From DAOOPX01 sp964653045 (GTDB lineage Bacteria; Patescibacteriota; Microgenomatia; UBA1400; PJMF01), in NCBI GenBank assembly GCA_964653045.1, contig CAZZBW010000011.1:1-36874 (forward strand): a DNA stretch of 36,874 nucleotides, given 5' to 3'. Positions 17,018-24,649 of this stretch are shown here, one piece after another. The notes beneath the pieces were generated by a model. It did no database searches. It was not told the DNA's origin and worked only from the letters and a program-made list of their open reading frames with translations. Within the stretch, counting starts at the first letter, position 1; each line of letters opens with the position of its first letter. A program made the translations under genes and the position numbers.

Positions 17018-18340
17018 TTAAGCTGTGATTAATCCAGCAACTTGCCTGCCAACTTTGACCGCAAAATTTGTCCCCCGATCCCATGGATATACGTGTTGCA
17101 TGCTGGCCCAATATAGACCAGGCAGGGGAGTGGTGAATGGTGGCACGTTCTGAGAGTGGCGTAGCTTGACCACTGGCTGAGCAAACTTAGCTTTGTAATC
17201 CCAAACGTGGGTAATGTGCTGGTCAAAACCAGGGCTCAATTGATTCAAGTATGGTTTGTAAGCTTGAACTAACTGTGCCTGGCTGAGTTGGTAGAGTTTG
17301 CTCGAACTATCAAGATACTTACCCACATAAACAATCGTCTTGCCACCATAGTGAGAAACTCCAGCCAAATTTGTATGTTCAACAACTGCTAAAAACGGCC
17401 AATCAACTTGGTTAACGTTTAGCCAATAGGTGCAATCAGTAAAAAACGGCCGATCCAACTCCAAAATTAACGTTCTTGCTGATAAACTATCCAACTGAGT
17501 GATTTTATGGGCAAAAGCTTTGGGAAGACTGGGTACTAGTTTGGTTAATAAACCAGCATCACCGGTAAAAAGAACTTGATCGAATTGTTCGGTAGCGAAG
17601 TTGTTGCCAGCTGTCTTTTTGGTGTCTTTTGGTGCTTGGGCAGGAAGAGCCAGCGATACCTGCCAGCTGTTTCCTACTAATTCAATTTTGCTAACGGGTG
17701 AAGATAACTGAAACTGGACTCCGAGTGTTTCCAGCTTGATGACTGCGGCTTTGGCCAGTCGGCCAAAGCCGCCCACGAAATATCCTAGTTGTGGCGTTCG
17801 CGATTTAATTCTCGCCCAAAACCAAGCGGCATTGACCTCGCTCTCGAACTTGCCAAACTTATCCGCAAACAGCGGCTGCCACAGCACCCGCCAAGCCTCT
17901 TCACCCATGCTCAAACGCAAAAACTTTTCCGCTGTGATTCGTTCCAAAACTTGCCAAAACGGCCAAAGCATCAGAAAACCCAAGGTGGTGGCGGTGCGAA
18001 ACTTGGCAACTGGAGACAAGACTGGACAAGTGAGTAACGACAGGGGAGAGTCAAGTTGGAAAGTCTGTCCTTGATAATAAGTGCTGGTCTTCACCCGCGA
18101 AAAAAACACTTCTTTTTCTAAACCCAGTTCTTTCAGCCAATTGATGATGTCTATGTCAGAGGCAAAAATATGGTGATAGTGTTGTTCCAGCGACCACTCC
18201 CAATCCTGGCTCTCGAAACCTGCGGCTAAACCTCCGGGATACTCATTCGCCTCAAAAACTGTCACTTGATGACCCGCTCGCGCCAGATCGCTTGCTGCCG
18301 CCAAACCGGTAAAACCCGCGCCGATTACAGCAATTTTCAT
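17018..18340 (-). CDS. FAD-dependent amine-oxidase-like oxidoreductase
   Basis: 440 residues. Begins MKIAVIGAGFTGLAAASDLARAGHQVTVFEA: an FAD-binding Rossmann motif GxGxxG (7-12) with the acidic residue at the second strand, followed by PGGLAAGF, which is typical of the protoporphyrinogen-oxidase/phytoene-desaturase/UDP-galactopyranose-mutase branch. The C-terminal FAD motif is present (GLYWASMQHVYPWDRGTNFAVKVGRQVA). Substrate unknown; sugar-nucleotide or lipid oxidation is possible in this envelope block. ATG at 18340 is right: a longer frame runs through tRNA-Cys. Only one base separates the tRNA discriminator and the ATG, with no Shine-Dalgarno. A 12-bp-arm palindrome is at 17745-17772. Confidence 0.85.
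   Translation of the reverse strand: MKIAVIGAGFTGLAAASDLARAGHQVTVFEANEYPGGLAAGFESQDWEWSLEQHYHHIFASDIDIINWLKELGLEKEVFFSRVKTSTYYQGQTFQLDSPLSLLTCPVLSPVAKFRTATTLGFLMLWPFWQVLERITAEKFLRLSMGEEAWRVLWQPLFADKFGKFESEVNAAWFWARIKSRTPQLGYFVGGFGRLAKAAVIKLETLGVQFQLSSPVSKIELVGNSWQVSLALPAQAPKDTKKTAGNNFATEQFDQVLFTGDAGLLTKLVPSLPKAFAHKITQLDSLSARTLILELDRPFFTDCTYWLNVNQVDWPFLAVVEHTNLAGVSHYGGKTIVYVGKYLDSSSKLYQLSQAQLVQAYKPYLNQLSPGFDQHITHVWDYKAKFAQPVVKLRHSQNVPPFTTPLPGLYWASMQHVYPWDRGTNFAVKVGRQVAGLITA
17745..17772 (-). repeat. Inverted repeat in the FAD oxidoreductase gene, 12-bp arms, 4-nt loop
   Basis: GCGGCTTTGGCC (17745-17756), AGTC, GGCCAAAGCCGC (17761-17772). It encodes VGGFGRLAKAA, the glycine-rich segment conserved in this enzyme group. 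Confidence 0.9.
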
Positions 18341-18341
18341 G

Positions 18342-18416
18342 AGGCGCGGGCGGGATTTGAACCCGCGAATCGAAGGTTTTGCAGACCTCGCCATTAGACC
18401 ACTCTGGTACCGCGCC
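18342..18416 (-). tRNA. tRNA-Cys (anticodon GCA)
   Basis: Reading the minus strand: acceptor GGCGCGG/CCGCGCC, anticodon arm GAGGT-CTGCAAA-ACCTT with GCA at 34-36, T-arm GCGGG-TTCAAAT-CCCGC, discriminator T as expected for cysteine. CCA is not encoded (TCATG follows). A TAGAAT box at 18433-18438 (minus strand) is 16 bases before the 5' end. Confidence 0.93.
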
Positions 18417-18463
18417 ACAACTAACAACCGCTATTCTATCAAAACTAATGAAATTAAGTTGCG

Positions 18464-19153
18464 TTATTCTAGTAATTTATGGATTAAATCGAGAAACTCC
18501 TGAACATCCAAACTGGCTGTACCCACCAACACTCCATCAGTGACCATCAGGTACTCGCTGATGTTGTGCGGGTTGACACTACCACCATAGAGAATCTGGA
18601 TTGCTCCAAAATGTTCTTTGATCTTGGCAGTGGCAGCTCGCACCGCTGGCACATCCTCACCCATACCAGTACCGATAGCAGAAAGTGGCTCGTAAGCCAC
18701 AATGCATTTACTTTTGAGTGCTTTGTCTAATGCCTCAGCTTGCTCCTCGATTTGATCTTCGGTAACACAGACAATCGGTTGCAGGTCGTTTTCCACAGCT
18801 TGCTCGATCTTTTGTGCAACCAACTGGTGAGTTTCGCCAAAGTATCGCCGGCGCTCGCTGTGACCAATTAGAATGTGAGTCACACCAAGACTCTTGAGTT
18901 GGGCGCCGTTCACGGCGCCCGTGTACTTGCCATGCGGAAATTGACTAATGTCTTGAGCCACAACAAAGCATTCAGGTACCTCGATTAAAGCAGTTTTAGC
19001 CAAACTAAGATAGGGAAACGAGGGAGCAATCCCAACGCGCAGGTGGGATAAATCCTTCCCCGCAATTCCGGTTTTGAATAATTTTAGCCAATCAGTCGCT
19101 TCCGACTGAGTTTTGTGTGATTTCCAGTTAGCAACAATTAGTTTTTTCTGCAT
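18464..19153 (-). CDS. tpiA: Triosephosphate isomerase
   Basis: Converts dihydroxyacetone phosphate and glyceraldehyde 3-phosphate in glycolysis. 229 residues, about 20 shorter than the common bacterial form, with shortened loops after HSERR. Landmarks: catalytic Lys in ANWKSH (Asn9-Lys11), His in GHSERRRYFGETH, catalytic Glu in AYEPLSAIGTG, and phosphate-binding YGGSVNP. ATG at 19153 gives MQKKLIVANWKSHK, so the longer frame to 19258 is rejected. TATACT (19161-19166, minus strand) is seven bases ahead of ATG, which suggests a leaderless message. Divergent from uvrD, with repeat-like sequence between. An inverted repeat lies at 18901-18920. Confidence 0.95.
   Translation of the reverse strand: MQKKLIVANWKSHKTQSEATDWLKLFKTGIAGKDLSHLRVGIAPSFPYLSLAKTALIEVPECFVVAQDISQFPHGKYTGAVNGAQLKSLGVTHILIGHSERRRYFGETHQLVAQKIEQAVENDLQPIVCVTEDQIEEQAEALDKALKSKCIVAYEPLSAIGTGMGEDVPAVRAATAKIKEHFGAIQILYGGSVNPHNISEYLMVTDGVLVGTASLDVQEFLDLIHKLLE
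18901..18920 (-). repeat. Inverted repeat in tpiA, 9-bp arms, 2-nt loop
   Basis: GGGCGCCGT (18901-18909), TC, ACGGCGCCC (18912-18920). It encodes YTGAVNGAQL, part of the conserved TGAxS-type loop. Confidence 0.85.
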
Positions 19154-19175
19154 GATCAAAAGTATATAACATTGT

Positions 19176-19279
19176 CTCACTTCGATTCTACTCAGTGTGA
19201 CACTAATTTTAATACTGAGCATTTCTACTTCGTTCGGTGTAACCTTTCTCAATGTCATACTGAGTGAAGTCGAAGTATG
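19176..19279. repeat. Imperfect inverted/dispersed repeat between tpiA and uvrD
   Basis: Arm 1 (19176-19202, contains ACTTCGATTCTACTCAGTGT) is the approximate reverse complement of arm 2 (19253-19279, contains TGTCATACTGAGTGAAGTCG). A third partial copy (TACTTCGTTCGGTGTAAC, about 19227-19244) sits between. The form resembles the 'GTCAT-CTGAG-GAAG-GAAG' type of short intergenic repeat seen in diverse bacterial genomes. Confidence 0.55.
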
Positions 19280-19292
19280 TTACCATTCACTG

Positions 19293-21185
19293 GTGAACGA
19301 TTTACTTTCCGTTCTTAACGAACATCAAAAAGAAGCGGTAATGCATGGTGCCGGGCCAGCCTTAGTGCTGGCTGGCGCCGGCGCCGGCAAAACCCGAGTC
19401 CTAACCACTCGGGCAGCTTGGTTGGTCGGGAGCGGCCAAACCGCTCCCGACCAGATTCTATTGGTTACTTTCACCAACAAAGCTGCTGGCGAGATGCGTC
19501 AAAGAATTCGAGAGATGAGTGCCCACTATCTCCCGTATGTTGGTACTTTTCATAGCTTATGCGCCCGATTTTTACGCGACAATGCCGAATCACTCGGCAT
19601 GAGTCGTAACTTCGTCATTTACGACAGCGATGACCAGCTTTCAGCGATTAAACTAATTTATAAACAACTGAATCTCGATACTAATTCCCTCAATCCTCGG
19701 GTTGTTCATGCTTGGATCAGCCGGGCAAAAAATGAGATGCTCAAACCAGCAGAGTACGCCCAAATTGCCCGGAGCTACCGTCAGGAGCAGGCAGCCAAAG
19801 TTTATCACCATTACCAACAAAAATTGCTGGAAAACCAGGCTTTAGATTTTGATGACTTATTACTCAAGACCCTTGATTTGTTGCAAGATAATCCAGAAGT
19901 GCTCGAACGTTACCAAAACCAATTTGAACACGTCCTGGTCGACGAGTACCAAGACACCAACAAAGTCCAATTCGAGTTGGTCAAGCTACTAGCTGAGCCC
20001 CAAAATAATTTATTTGTGGTGGGTGATTTTTCCCAAAGTATTTATGCTTGGAGAGGTGCGGACTATCGCAACATTATGAAGTTGCAAAAAGATTTTACCA
20101 AATGCAGTGAGTACCGCCTCGAGCAAAATTACCGCTCAAATCAAACAATTCTCGATGCCGCATCAGCAGTCATCGCCAGCAATACCTCGCATCCGACTCT
20201 CAAGCTCTGGACAGATAATCACACGCGCGTGCCAATCACGGTTTTTCCCGCTTCGTCTGGTTTTGCCGAAAGCAGGCAAGTTGCCCAGTGGATCAATGAG
20301 GAAAGACAACATTCTGAGTTGAAACATATGGCTGTGCTTTATCGAACCAATGCTCAATCACGGATTTTGGAAGAAGTTTTCATCGAGTCCAACATTCCTC
20401 ATAAAATTGTCGGTGGCTTTGCATTTTATGAACGAAAAGAAATTAAAGACTTGCTTAGTTATTTGCGCCTGACTCTCAATCCCAGTGATGAAATCAGTCT
20501 GGAGCGAGCCACCAAGAGTGGTAAGCGTAAACTCCATGAGCTTACAGCCATGATTGAAAACACCAAGGATCAACTTTTACTTGAAGAACCATTTAAGGTC
20601 TTGGAAAGAGTTTTGGCCGCCACCGACTACGCCTCAAAACTCAACGCCAACATTCCCGATGACGCTAGTCGGCTGGACAACATTGAGGAGTTGAAAAGGG
20701 TGGCGGCCCAGTTCAGCTCAGTCAGTGCACTGCTAGAAAACATTGCTTTAATTCAAGATGGCTATCTCAAAGATCAGCAATACGCCGAGAACAATTCGGC
20801 CGTACAGCTGATGAGCCTCCACTCGGCCAAAGGACTCGAGTTTGATGTGGTATTTCTGGTGGGAATGGAAGAGGGACTGTTTCCGCACTCTCGATCCCTA
20901 CTTGACCCAGATCAACTAGAAGAGGAGCGCAGGCTGTGCTATGTGGGTATCACTCGGGCTCGGCGCAAACTTTACCTGAGCTACGCCCAATCGCGCAGTC
21001 AGTACGGACAAACTGCCTACTGTACGCCAAGCCGATTTCTCCTGGACATACCCACAGTACTACTGGAAAAGAATACACTAGTGAAATCAACTCAAGATTA
21101 CTCACACCTAACTCGCTCCAGCTTGCCTCTCAAAAAAAATATTGGTTTTCAAGAAGTTCGATTGGTGGCAGATGACGAGTGGTAA
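19293..21185 (+). CDS. UvrD/PcrA-type superfamily 1 DNA helicase
   Basis: 3'-5' helicase of DNA repair and replication restart. All SF1 motifs are visible: Q motif region LNEHQKEAV, Walker A AGAGAGKT (27-34), motif Ia VTFTNKAAGEMRQRI, motif II VLVDEYQDTN, motif III GDFSQSIYAWRGA, NYRSN, motif V LMSLHSAKGLEFDVVFLVGMEEGLFPH, and motif VI YVGITRARRKLYL. The start is set at GTG 19293 (VNDLLSVLNEHQ); upstream codons fall in repeat-like sequence. 630 residues, about 90 less than PcrA: the region between RKEIKDLLSYLRLTLNPSDE and the conserved LxNIEEL helix is about 40 residues shorter and lacks the GIG motif of the 2B subdomain. A 13-bp-arm palindrome is at 19423-19453. Confidence 0.92.
   Translation: MNDLLSVLNEHQKEAVMHGAGPALVLAGAGAGKTRVLTTRAAWLVGSGQTAPDQILLVTFTNKAAGEMRQRIREMSAHYLPYVGTFHSLCARFLRDNAESLGMSRNFVIYDSDDQLSAIKLIYKQLNLDTNSLNPRVVHAWISRAKNEMLKPAEYAQIARSYRQEQAAKVYHHYQQKLLENQALDFDDLLLKTLDLLQDNPEVLERYQNQFEHVLVDEYQDTNKVQFELVKLLAEPQNNLFVVGDFSQSIYAWRGADYRNIMKLQKDFTKCSEYRLEQNYRSNQTILDAASAVIASNTSHPTLKLWTDNHTRVPITVFPASSGFAESRQVAQWINEERQHSELKHMAVLYRTNAQSRILEEVFIESNIPHKIVGGFAFYERKEIKDLLSYLRLTLNPSDEISLERATKSGKRKLHELTAMIENTKDQLLLEEPFKVLERVLAATDYASKLNANIPDDASRLDNIEELKRVAAQFSSVSALLENIALIQDGYLKDQQYAENNSAVQLMSLHSAKGLEFDVVFLVGMEEGLFPHSRSLLDPDQLEEERRLCYVGITRARRKLYLSYAQSRSQYGQTAYCTPSRFLLDIPTVLLEKNTLVKSTQDYSHLTRSSLPLKKNIGFQEVRLVADDEW
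19423..19453 (+). repeat. Inverted repeat in uvrD, 13-bp arms, 5-nt loop
   Basis: TGGTCGGGAGCGG (19423-19435), CCAAA, CCGCTCCCGACCA (19441-19453). It encodes WLVGSGQTAPDQ, a poorly conserved turn. A perfect 12-bp palindrome GGCGCCGGCGCC (19374-19385) in the Walker A codons is 38 bases upstream. Confidence 0.9.
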
Positions 21186-21221
21186 AAAGCAAAATTACAG
21201 CTGCCACAAGCTTTAGTTATT

Positions 21222-21242
21222 GCTATATAATCAATATCCAAG
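21222..21242 (+). promoter_or_regulatory. -10 box close to the FemAB-like start
   Basis: TATAAT at 21226-21231, within TGCTATATAAT, and the ATG is at 21243. Transcription would start within about five bases of the ATG. Confidence 0.45.
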
Positions 21243-22283
21243 ATGATTCGGGCACTCAAACCAGAAGAACGTGATCGATACAACAGTGTGGTCACGCATC
21301 CACTCCAATCATGGGAGTGGGGAGAGTTTCGGGAAAAGACTGGACTAAAGGTTGAAAGATTGGGCTTTTTTGAAGATTCCGTTCTCAAAAAAGCCATCCA
21401 GCTGACTTTTCACCCCATTCCGGTCCTCGGCGGCACTGCTGGTTATTTACCTAAAGCCTTCGCTCCCGACGGGGATCAACTAGCCGCAATCAAGCAGTTG
21501 GGAGAAAAACACAACGCCACTTTCATCAAGCTCGAGCCCAATATCTATCAACCCGTTGGTGACAAAAATCCTGAATCAGACCTCTTTACAAAGCAACATG
21601 AGTTCCTCAAAAGTAACAATGCCAAACCTGGTCGGCCGCTTTTTTCTCGTCATAGCTTCATTATTGATTTAACCAAAACTGAAGATGAATTATTTGCCAA
21701 CTTATCATCCAAAGCCCGATATAACGTTCGCTTAGGTATCAAAAAAGGAGTAAAAATTTATGAAGATAGTTCGGAAGCGGGTTTAACCCAATATCTTGAA
21801 ATTTTGGGAGAAACAACCAAAAGGCAACAATTCTATGCCCACGGACCAGTTTACTTTAAAACCATGTGGTCTATTCTCCAACCCAAGGGTATGCTCAAAA
21901 TTTTTCATGCATCTTATGAAAATCTGGTGCTGGTTTCATGGATTGTGTTTGTGTTTAATCAAGTCTTATATTACCCCTATGGAGCTTCCCGCGACAATTT
22001 TCGCGAAGTCATGCCTAGTAACGTGATGTTGTGGGAGATGATCAAGTTTGGTCAAAATATAGGTTGTAAACAATTTGACCTCTGGGGAGCACTCCCTCCC
22101 AATGCTGATGAAAAACACCCTTGGTTTGGCTTCCATCGCTTCAAACAAAGTTACGGCGGTCAGCACGTTGAGTTTCTTGGCTCTTACGATTACGTTCTTA
22201 ATCCTTCTATGTACACAATTTTTCGAATAGTTGAAAAAATCCGCTGGAAAGTACTAAGATTGAAAGCAAAATTAAGATTTTAA
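21243..22283 (+). CDS. FemAB/FemX-like acyltransferase (GNAT fold)
   Basis: 346 residues. Two GNAT-like halves: HPLQSWEWGEFREKTGLKVERLG near the start, then RHSFIIDLTKTEDELFANLSSKARYNVRLGIKKGVKI in the middle (the FemAB signature), and YYPYGASRDNFREVMPSNVMLWEMIKFGQNIGCKQFDLWGA at the C-terminal half. Family members transfer amino acids from aminoacyl-tRNA to peptidoglycan stem peptides, so a role in interpeptide bridges is likely but not proven. No signal peptide; it acts in the cytosol on lipid II-type substrates. TATAAT (21226-21231), with an extended TGC ahead, lies 11 bases before the ATG, and there is no Shine-Dalgarno. Confidence 0.85.
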   Translation: MIRALKPEERDRYNSVVTHPLQSWEWGEFREKTGLKVERLGFFEDSVLKKAIQLTFHPIPVLGGTAGYLPKAFAPDGDQLAAIKQLGEKHNATFIKLEPNIYQPVGDKNPESDLFTKQHEFLKSNNAKPGRPLFSRHSFIIDLTKTEDELFANLSSKARYNVRLGIKKGVKIYEDSSEAGLTQYLEILGETTKRQQFYAHGPVYFKTMWSILQPKGMLKIFHASYENLVLVSWIVFVFNQVLYYPYGASRDNFREVMPSNVMLWEMIKFGQNIGCKQFDLWGALPPNADEKHPWFGFHRFKQSYGGQHVEFLGSYDYVLNPSMYTIFRIVEKIRWKVLRLKAKLRF

Positions 22284-22328
22284 AATAACATCGTTGATAA
22301 ATTATTAATTGTGAGGAAAGGAATATTT

Positions 22329-23069
22329 ATGCCAGAAACACGTTTCGGAAGGATCATGCTCAAGGTAGGGGGCGAGTCAATCCAAGGTGAGAAAGAATAT
22401 GGGATTGATCATTCTGCCGCAATTGAAGTGGCAAATCAAATTAAACAGATTCATCAATTAGGGACACAAATAGCGATCGTTATCGGTGGTGGCAACATTT
22501 TCCGAGGTGTGACCGGTTCAAAATCTGGTATTGATCGAGCCACTGCTGACTATATGGGGATGCTGGGGACCGTAATTAATGGGCTAGCGCTCCAAGACGC
22601 GATTGAGAAAGTGGGAGTGCCAACCAGATTACAATCAGCCTTACTCATGCCGGCAGTGGCGGAAAGCTTCATCCGAAGACGAGCAATTAGACATATGGAA
22701 AAGGGGAGAGTAGTAATCCTGGCGGCTGGCACAGGGGTACCCTATGTGACCACCGATACCGGCGCTTCGCTTCATGCTCTGGAACTCGACTGCGATGTCT
22801 TGATGAAGGCTACCAAGGTAGATGGAGTATATGAGCGAGATCCGAAAAAAGATCCTAGCGCCAAACGCTACAAAACTCTCAATTTTAAAGACGCAATCTC
22901 AATCAATGAAATTCAGATCATGGATACCTCGGCTTTAGCCATGTGTCAAGAAAACGAGCTAGCACTAATGGTATTTGAATTATTTAAACCTGGCAATTTG
23001 GTCAAGGCGATCACCGGTCAAGACGTGGGCACATATCTGAGTAGCTCAGTCGAAACCAAGATGGCTTAG
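22329..23069 (+). CDS. pyrH: Uridylate kinase (UMP kinase)
   Basis: Phosphorylates UMP to UDP in pyrimidine nucleotide synthesis; amino-acid-kinase fold. 246 residues, normal length. Motifs: LKVGGES (ATP/phosphate site), IVIGGGNIFRG, DYMGMLGTVINGLALQDAIE, TGVPYVTTDTGASLHALELDCDVLMKATKVDGVY, and DPKKDPSAKRYKTL. ATG at 22329 is preceded by the Shine-Dalgarno-like GAGGAAAGG (22313-22321). One of the few genes here with a clear ribosome binding site. The usual neighbours frr and tsf are not present; gap follows 55 bases later. Confidence 0.95.
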   Translation: MPETRFGRIMLKVGGESIQGEKEYGIDHSAAIEVANQIKQIHQLGTQIAIVIGGGNIFRGVTGSKSGIDRATADYMGMLGTVINGLALQDAIEKVGVPTRLQSALLMPAVAESFIRRRAIRHMEKGRVVILAAGTGVPYVTTDTGASLHALELDCDVLMKATKVDGVYERDPKKDPSAKRYKTLNFKDAISINEIQIMDTSALAMCQENELALMVFELFKPGNLVKAITGQDVGTYLSSSVETKMA

Positions 23070-23124
23070 CAGTAGACTACGAACATGGTAAACTGTAGCG
23101 AAGAGAGTAGAAAAAGGAGAAAAA
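23066..23124 (+). promoter_or_regulatory. gap promoter and strong Shine-Dalgarno
   Basis: TTAGCA (23066-23071), 17 bases, TAAACT (23089-23094) could be -35/-10. AGGAG (23115-23119) lies five bases before the ATG, a canonical ribosome binding site. Confidence 0.5.
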
Positions 23125-24171
23125 ATGCCTGCCAATAGTGTTTTTGGAATCAATGGTTTTGGCCGCATTGGTCGAACCGCTTTTCGTGTTTGGTGGCTTT
23201 ACCACCGTGATGAATTTCAACTGCGACTGATTAATACCTCTGGCTCAATGGAGATCGATGAGTGGGTACATTTGCTCAGATTTGATTCAAATTATGGTGT
23301 AATGACCGAAGCGATTGATGTAACCAAACTCCAGAGTAAAGATCAGGTTAGCGACACCAACCCATTGCTTGGATTCATCAAGATTGGCGTACATCAAATT
23401 GGGGTCACCGCTCAGCGTGACCCCAAAAAAATTCCTTGGGCAGAGCATCAAGTAAAAACTGTGATTGAATCTACCGGCGCCTTCACTAAGACTGAGAAAG
23501 CTGCTTGGCATCTGGAGGCTGGAGCGAAAACAGTGATTGTTTCCGCTCCAACCAAGGGTGAGGGCGGTGAAATGTTTGTGATTGGTGTTAATCAAGATCG
23601 TCCTCATGAAAAAATCCGCTCCAATGCTTCATGTACCACTAATTGCGTTGCACCCGTCGCCCAAGTCATCTCAGCTAGGTTTGGAGTACTCAAAGCCATG
23701 ATGACTACTATTCACTCCTACACTGATGATCAAAATGTTCAAGACAACTCCCACAAAGATCTCAGGCGGGCACGTGCTGCAGCGGAAAACATTATTCCCA
23801 CCAGTACTGGAGCAGCAACAGCTACAGCGGAAGTAATTCCCGAGCTAGAAGGTATTTTCGATGGGTTGGCAATTCGTGTGCCCACTCCTGTCGGATCGCT
23901 GTCCGACATGACTTTTCTGCTCAAAAGAAACGTGACCATCGACGAAGTAAATCAAGCTCTAATTGATGCCAGCCTTGACCCACACTACCAAGGGATCTTG
24001 GCAGTAACCAAGCTTCCGATTGTCTCTTCAGATGTAATCGGCAGGCGAGAATCCAGCATTGTTGATCTAAGTTTAACTAACGTAGTCGGGGGAAATTTAG
24101 TTAAGGTTATTAGCTGGTATGACAATGAGTGGGGTTACTGCAATCGTTTGATTGAACAAATCGGACGATAA
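23125..24171 (+). CDS. gap: Type I glyceraldehyde-3-phosphate dehydrogenase
   Basis: Oxidises and phosphorylates glyceraldehyde 3-phosphate in glycolysis, or the reverse. 348 residues. NAD(P)-binding GINGFGRIGR (8-17), catalytic SNASCTTNC with Cys170, His197 in TTIHSYT, HKDLRRARAAAENIIPTSTGAA, and the C-terminal SWYDNEWGYCNR. Aligning Cys170 with Cys149 and His197 with His176 of standard numbering, Asp32 is replaced by Thr38 and Leu187-Pro188 by Asn208-Ser209. These are the positions that decide NAD versus NADP in chloroplast enzymes, so use of NADP or both is inferred. An inverted repeat lies at 23399-23426. Confidence 0.95.
   Translation: MPANSVFGINGFGRIGRTAFRVWWLYHRDEFQLRLINTSGSMEIDEWVHLLRFDSNYGVMTEAIDVTKLQSKDQVSDTNPLLGFIKIGVHQIGVTAQRDPKKIPWAEHQVKTVIESTGAFTKTEKAAWHLEAGAKTVIVSAPTKGEGGEMFVIGVNQDRPHEKIRSNASCTTNCVAPVAQVISARFGVLKAMMTTIHSYTDDQNVQDNSHKDLRRARAAAENIIPTSTGAATATAEVIPELEGIFDGLAIRVPTPVGSLSDMTFLLKRNVTIDEVNQALIDASLDPHYQGILAVTKLPIVSSDVIGRRESSIVDLSLTNVVGGNLVKVISWYDNEWGYCNRLIEQIGR
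23399..23426 (+). repeat. Inverted repeat in gap, 10-bp arms, 8-nt loop
   Basis: TTGGGGTCAC (23399-23408), eight bases, GTGACCCCAA (23417-23426). It encodes IGVTAQRDPKKI. A 7-bp one, TGTCGGA-N6-TCCGACA, is at 23889-23908. Confidence 0.85.
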
Positions 24172-24208
24172 ACACTACGCCTAAGTTAAGAATCACTGTT
24201 TAGACTAT

Positions 24209-24239
24209 CTCCTTAGTATTTATAAACCAAGGAGGTGTC
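24209..24239 (+). promoter_or_regulatory. Strong Shine-Dalgarno that can be masked by an upstream CTCCTT
   Basis: AAGGAGGTG (24229-24237) matches nine bases of the anti-Shine-Dalgarno. CTCCTT (24209-24214) is complementary to AAGGAG (24229-24234), so a 6-bp hairpin with a 14-base AU-rich loop could close the site. Confidence 0.45.
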
Positions 24240-24641
24240 ATGACAGACAAACCCACCCAATATCATTCATATAAAGACTTACAAGTTTGGCAAAAAAGCC
24301 TAGATTTTTGCGCCCAAGTCATCGAAAGCGTTCAGGCTCTCAAGACCACCGAGCGACAGTTACTTGGAGAAGTGTTGTTGAGTGCATCTTTCGCTGTTCC
24401 TTCGCTGATTGCCAATGGCTACTCATCTAGATCGAAAGTTACTTATGTTGATAGTCTCAAGGCGGCGTTAAACCAGCTTTCAGTGATTGAAACAGTCATG
24501 CTCTCAGCCCAGATGAGTCAGATTTCACTTGGGTTAGAACTTGATACTGTCCAACACATTAGAATCATGTTGGCCAAACTCACTTCAAGTTTGACTACCA
24601 AAACCAAAGAGCCAAAAACCGAGGTGGCAGTGGAGGAGTAG
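24240..24641 (+). CDS. Four-helix-bundle protein (S23 / 23S rRNA intervening-sequence family)
   Basis: 133 residues, mostly helical. The start SYKDLQVWQKSLDFCAQVIESVQAL is the signature of the four-helix-bundle (S23-like, TIGR02436-type) family, first seen as proteins encoded within 23S rRNA intervening sequences and common as free genes in CPR and Bacteroidetes. The family role is unsettled; nucleic-acid or ribosome-related binding has been suggested. This copy lacks the usual later GR-type motif in easily recognised form, and has a charged tail (TKTKEPKTEVAVEE). It stands alone, not in an rRNA gene, with one of the best ribosome binding sites of the window. comM follows after eight bases, and the stop region itself contains GGAGGAG. 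Confidence 0.75.
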   Translation: MTDKPTQYHSYKDLQVWQKSLDFCAQVIESVQALKTTERQLLGEVLLSASFAVPSLIANGYSSRSKVTYVDSLKAALNQLSVIETVMLSAQMSQISLGLELDTVQHIRIMLAKLTSSLTTKTKEPKTEVAVEE

Positions 24642-24649
24642 CTGAGTAT

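Noticed and set aside
17736..18074. Long antisense open frame over the FAD oxidoreductase
   Set aside because: No start signal or recognisable protein; shadow of a real gene.
18341..18427. Longer start for the FAD oxidoreductase
   Set aside because: The extra codons are the tRNA-Cys gene; MKIAVIGAG is the natural start.
23066..23092. CIRCE-like site ahead of gap starting with TTAGCA
   Set aside because: The right arm matches the consensus poorly.
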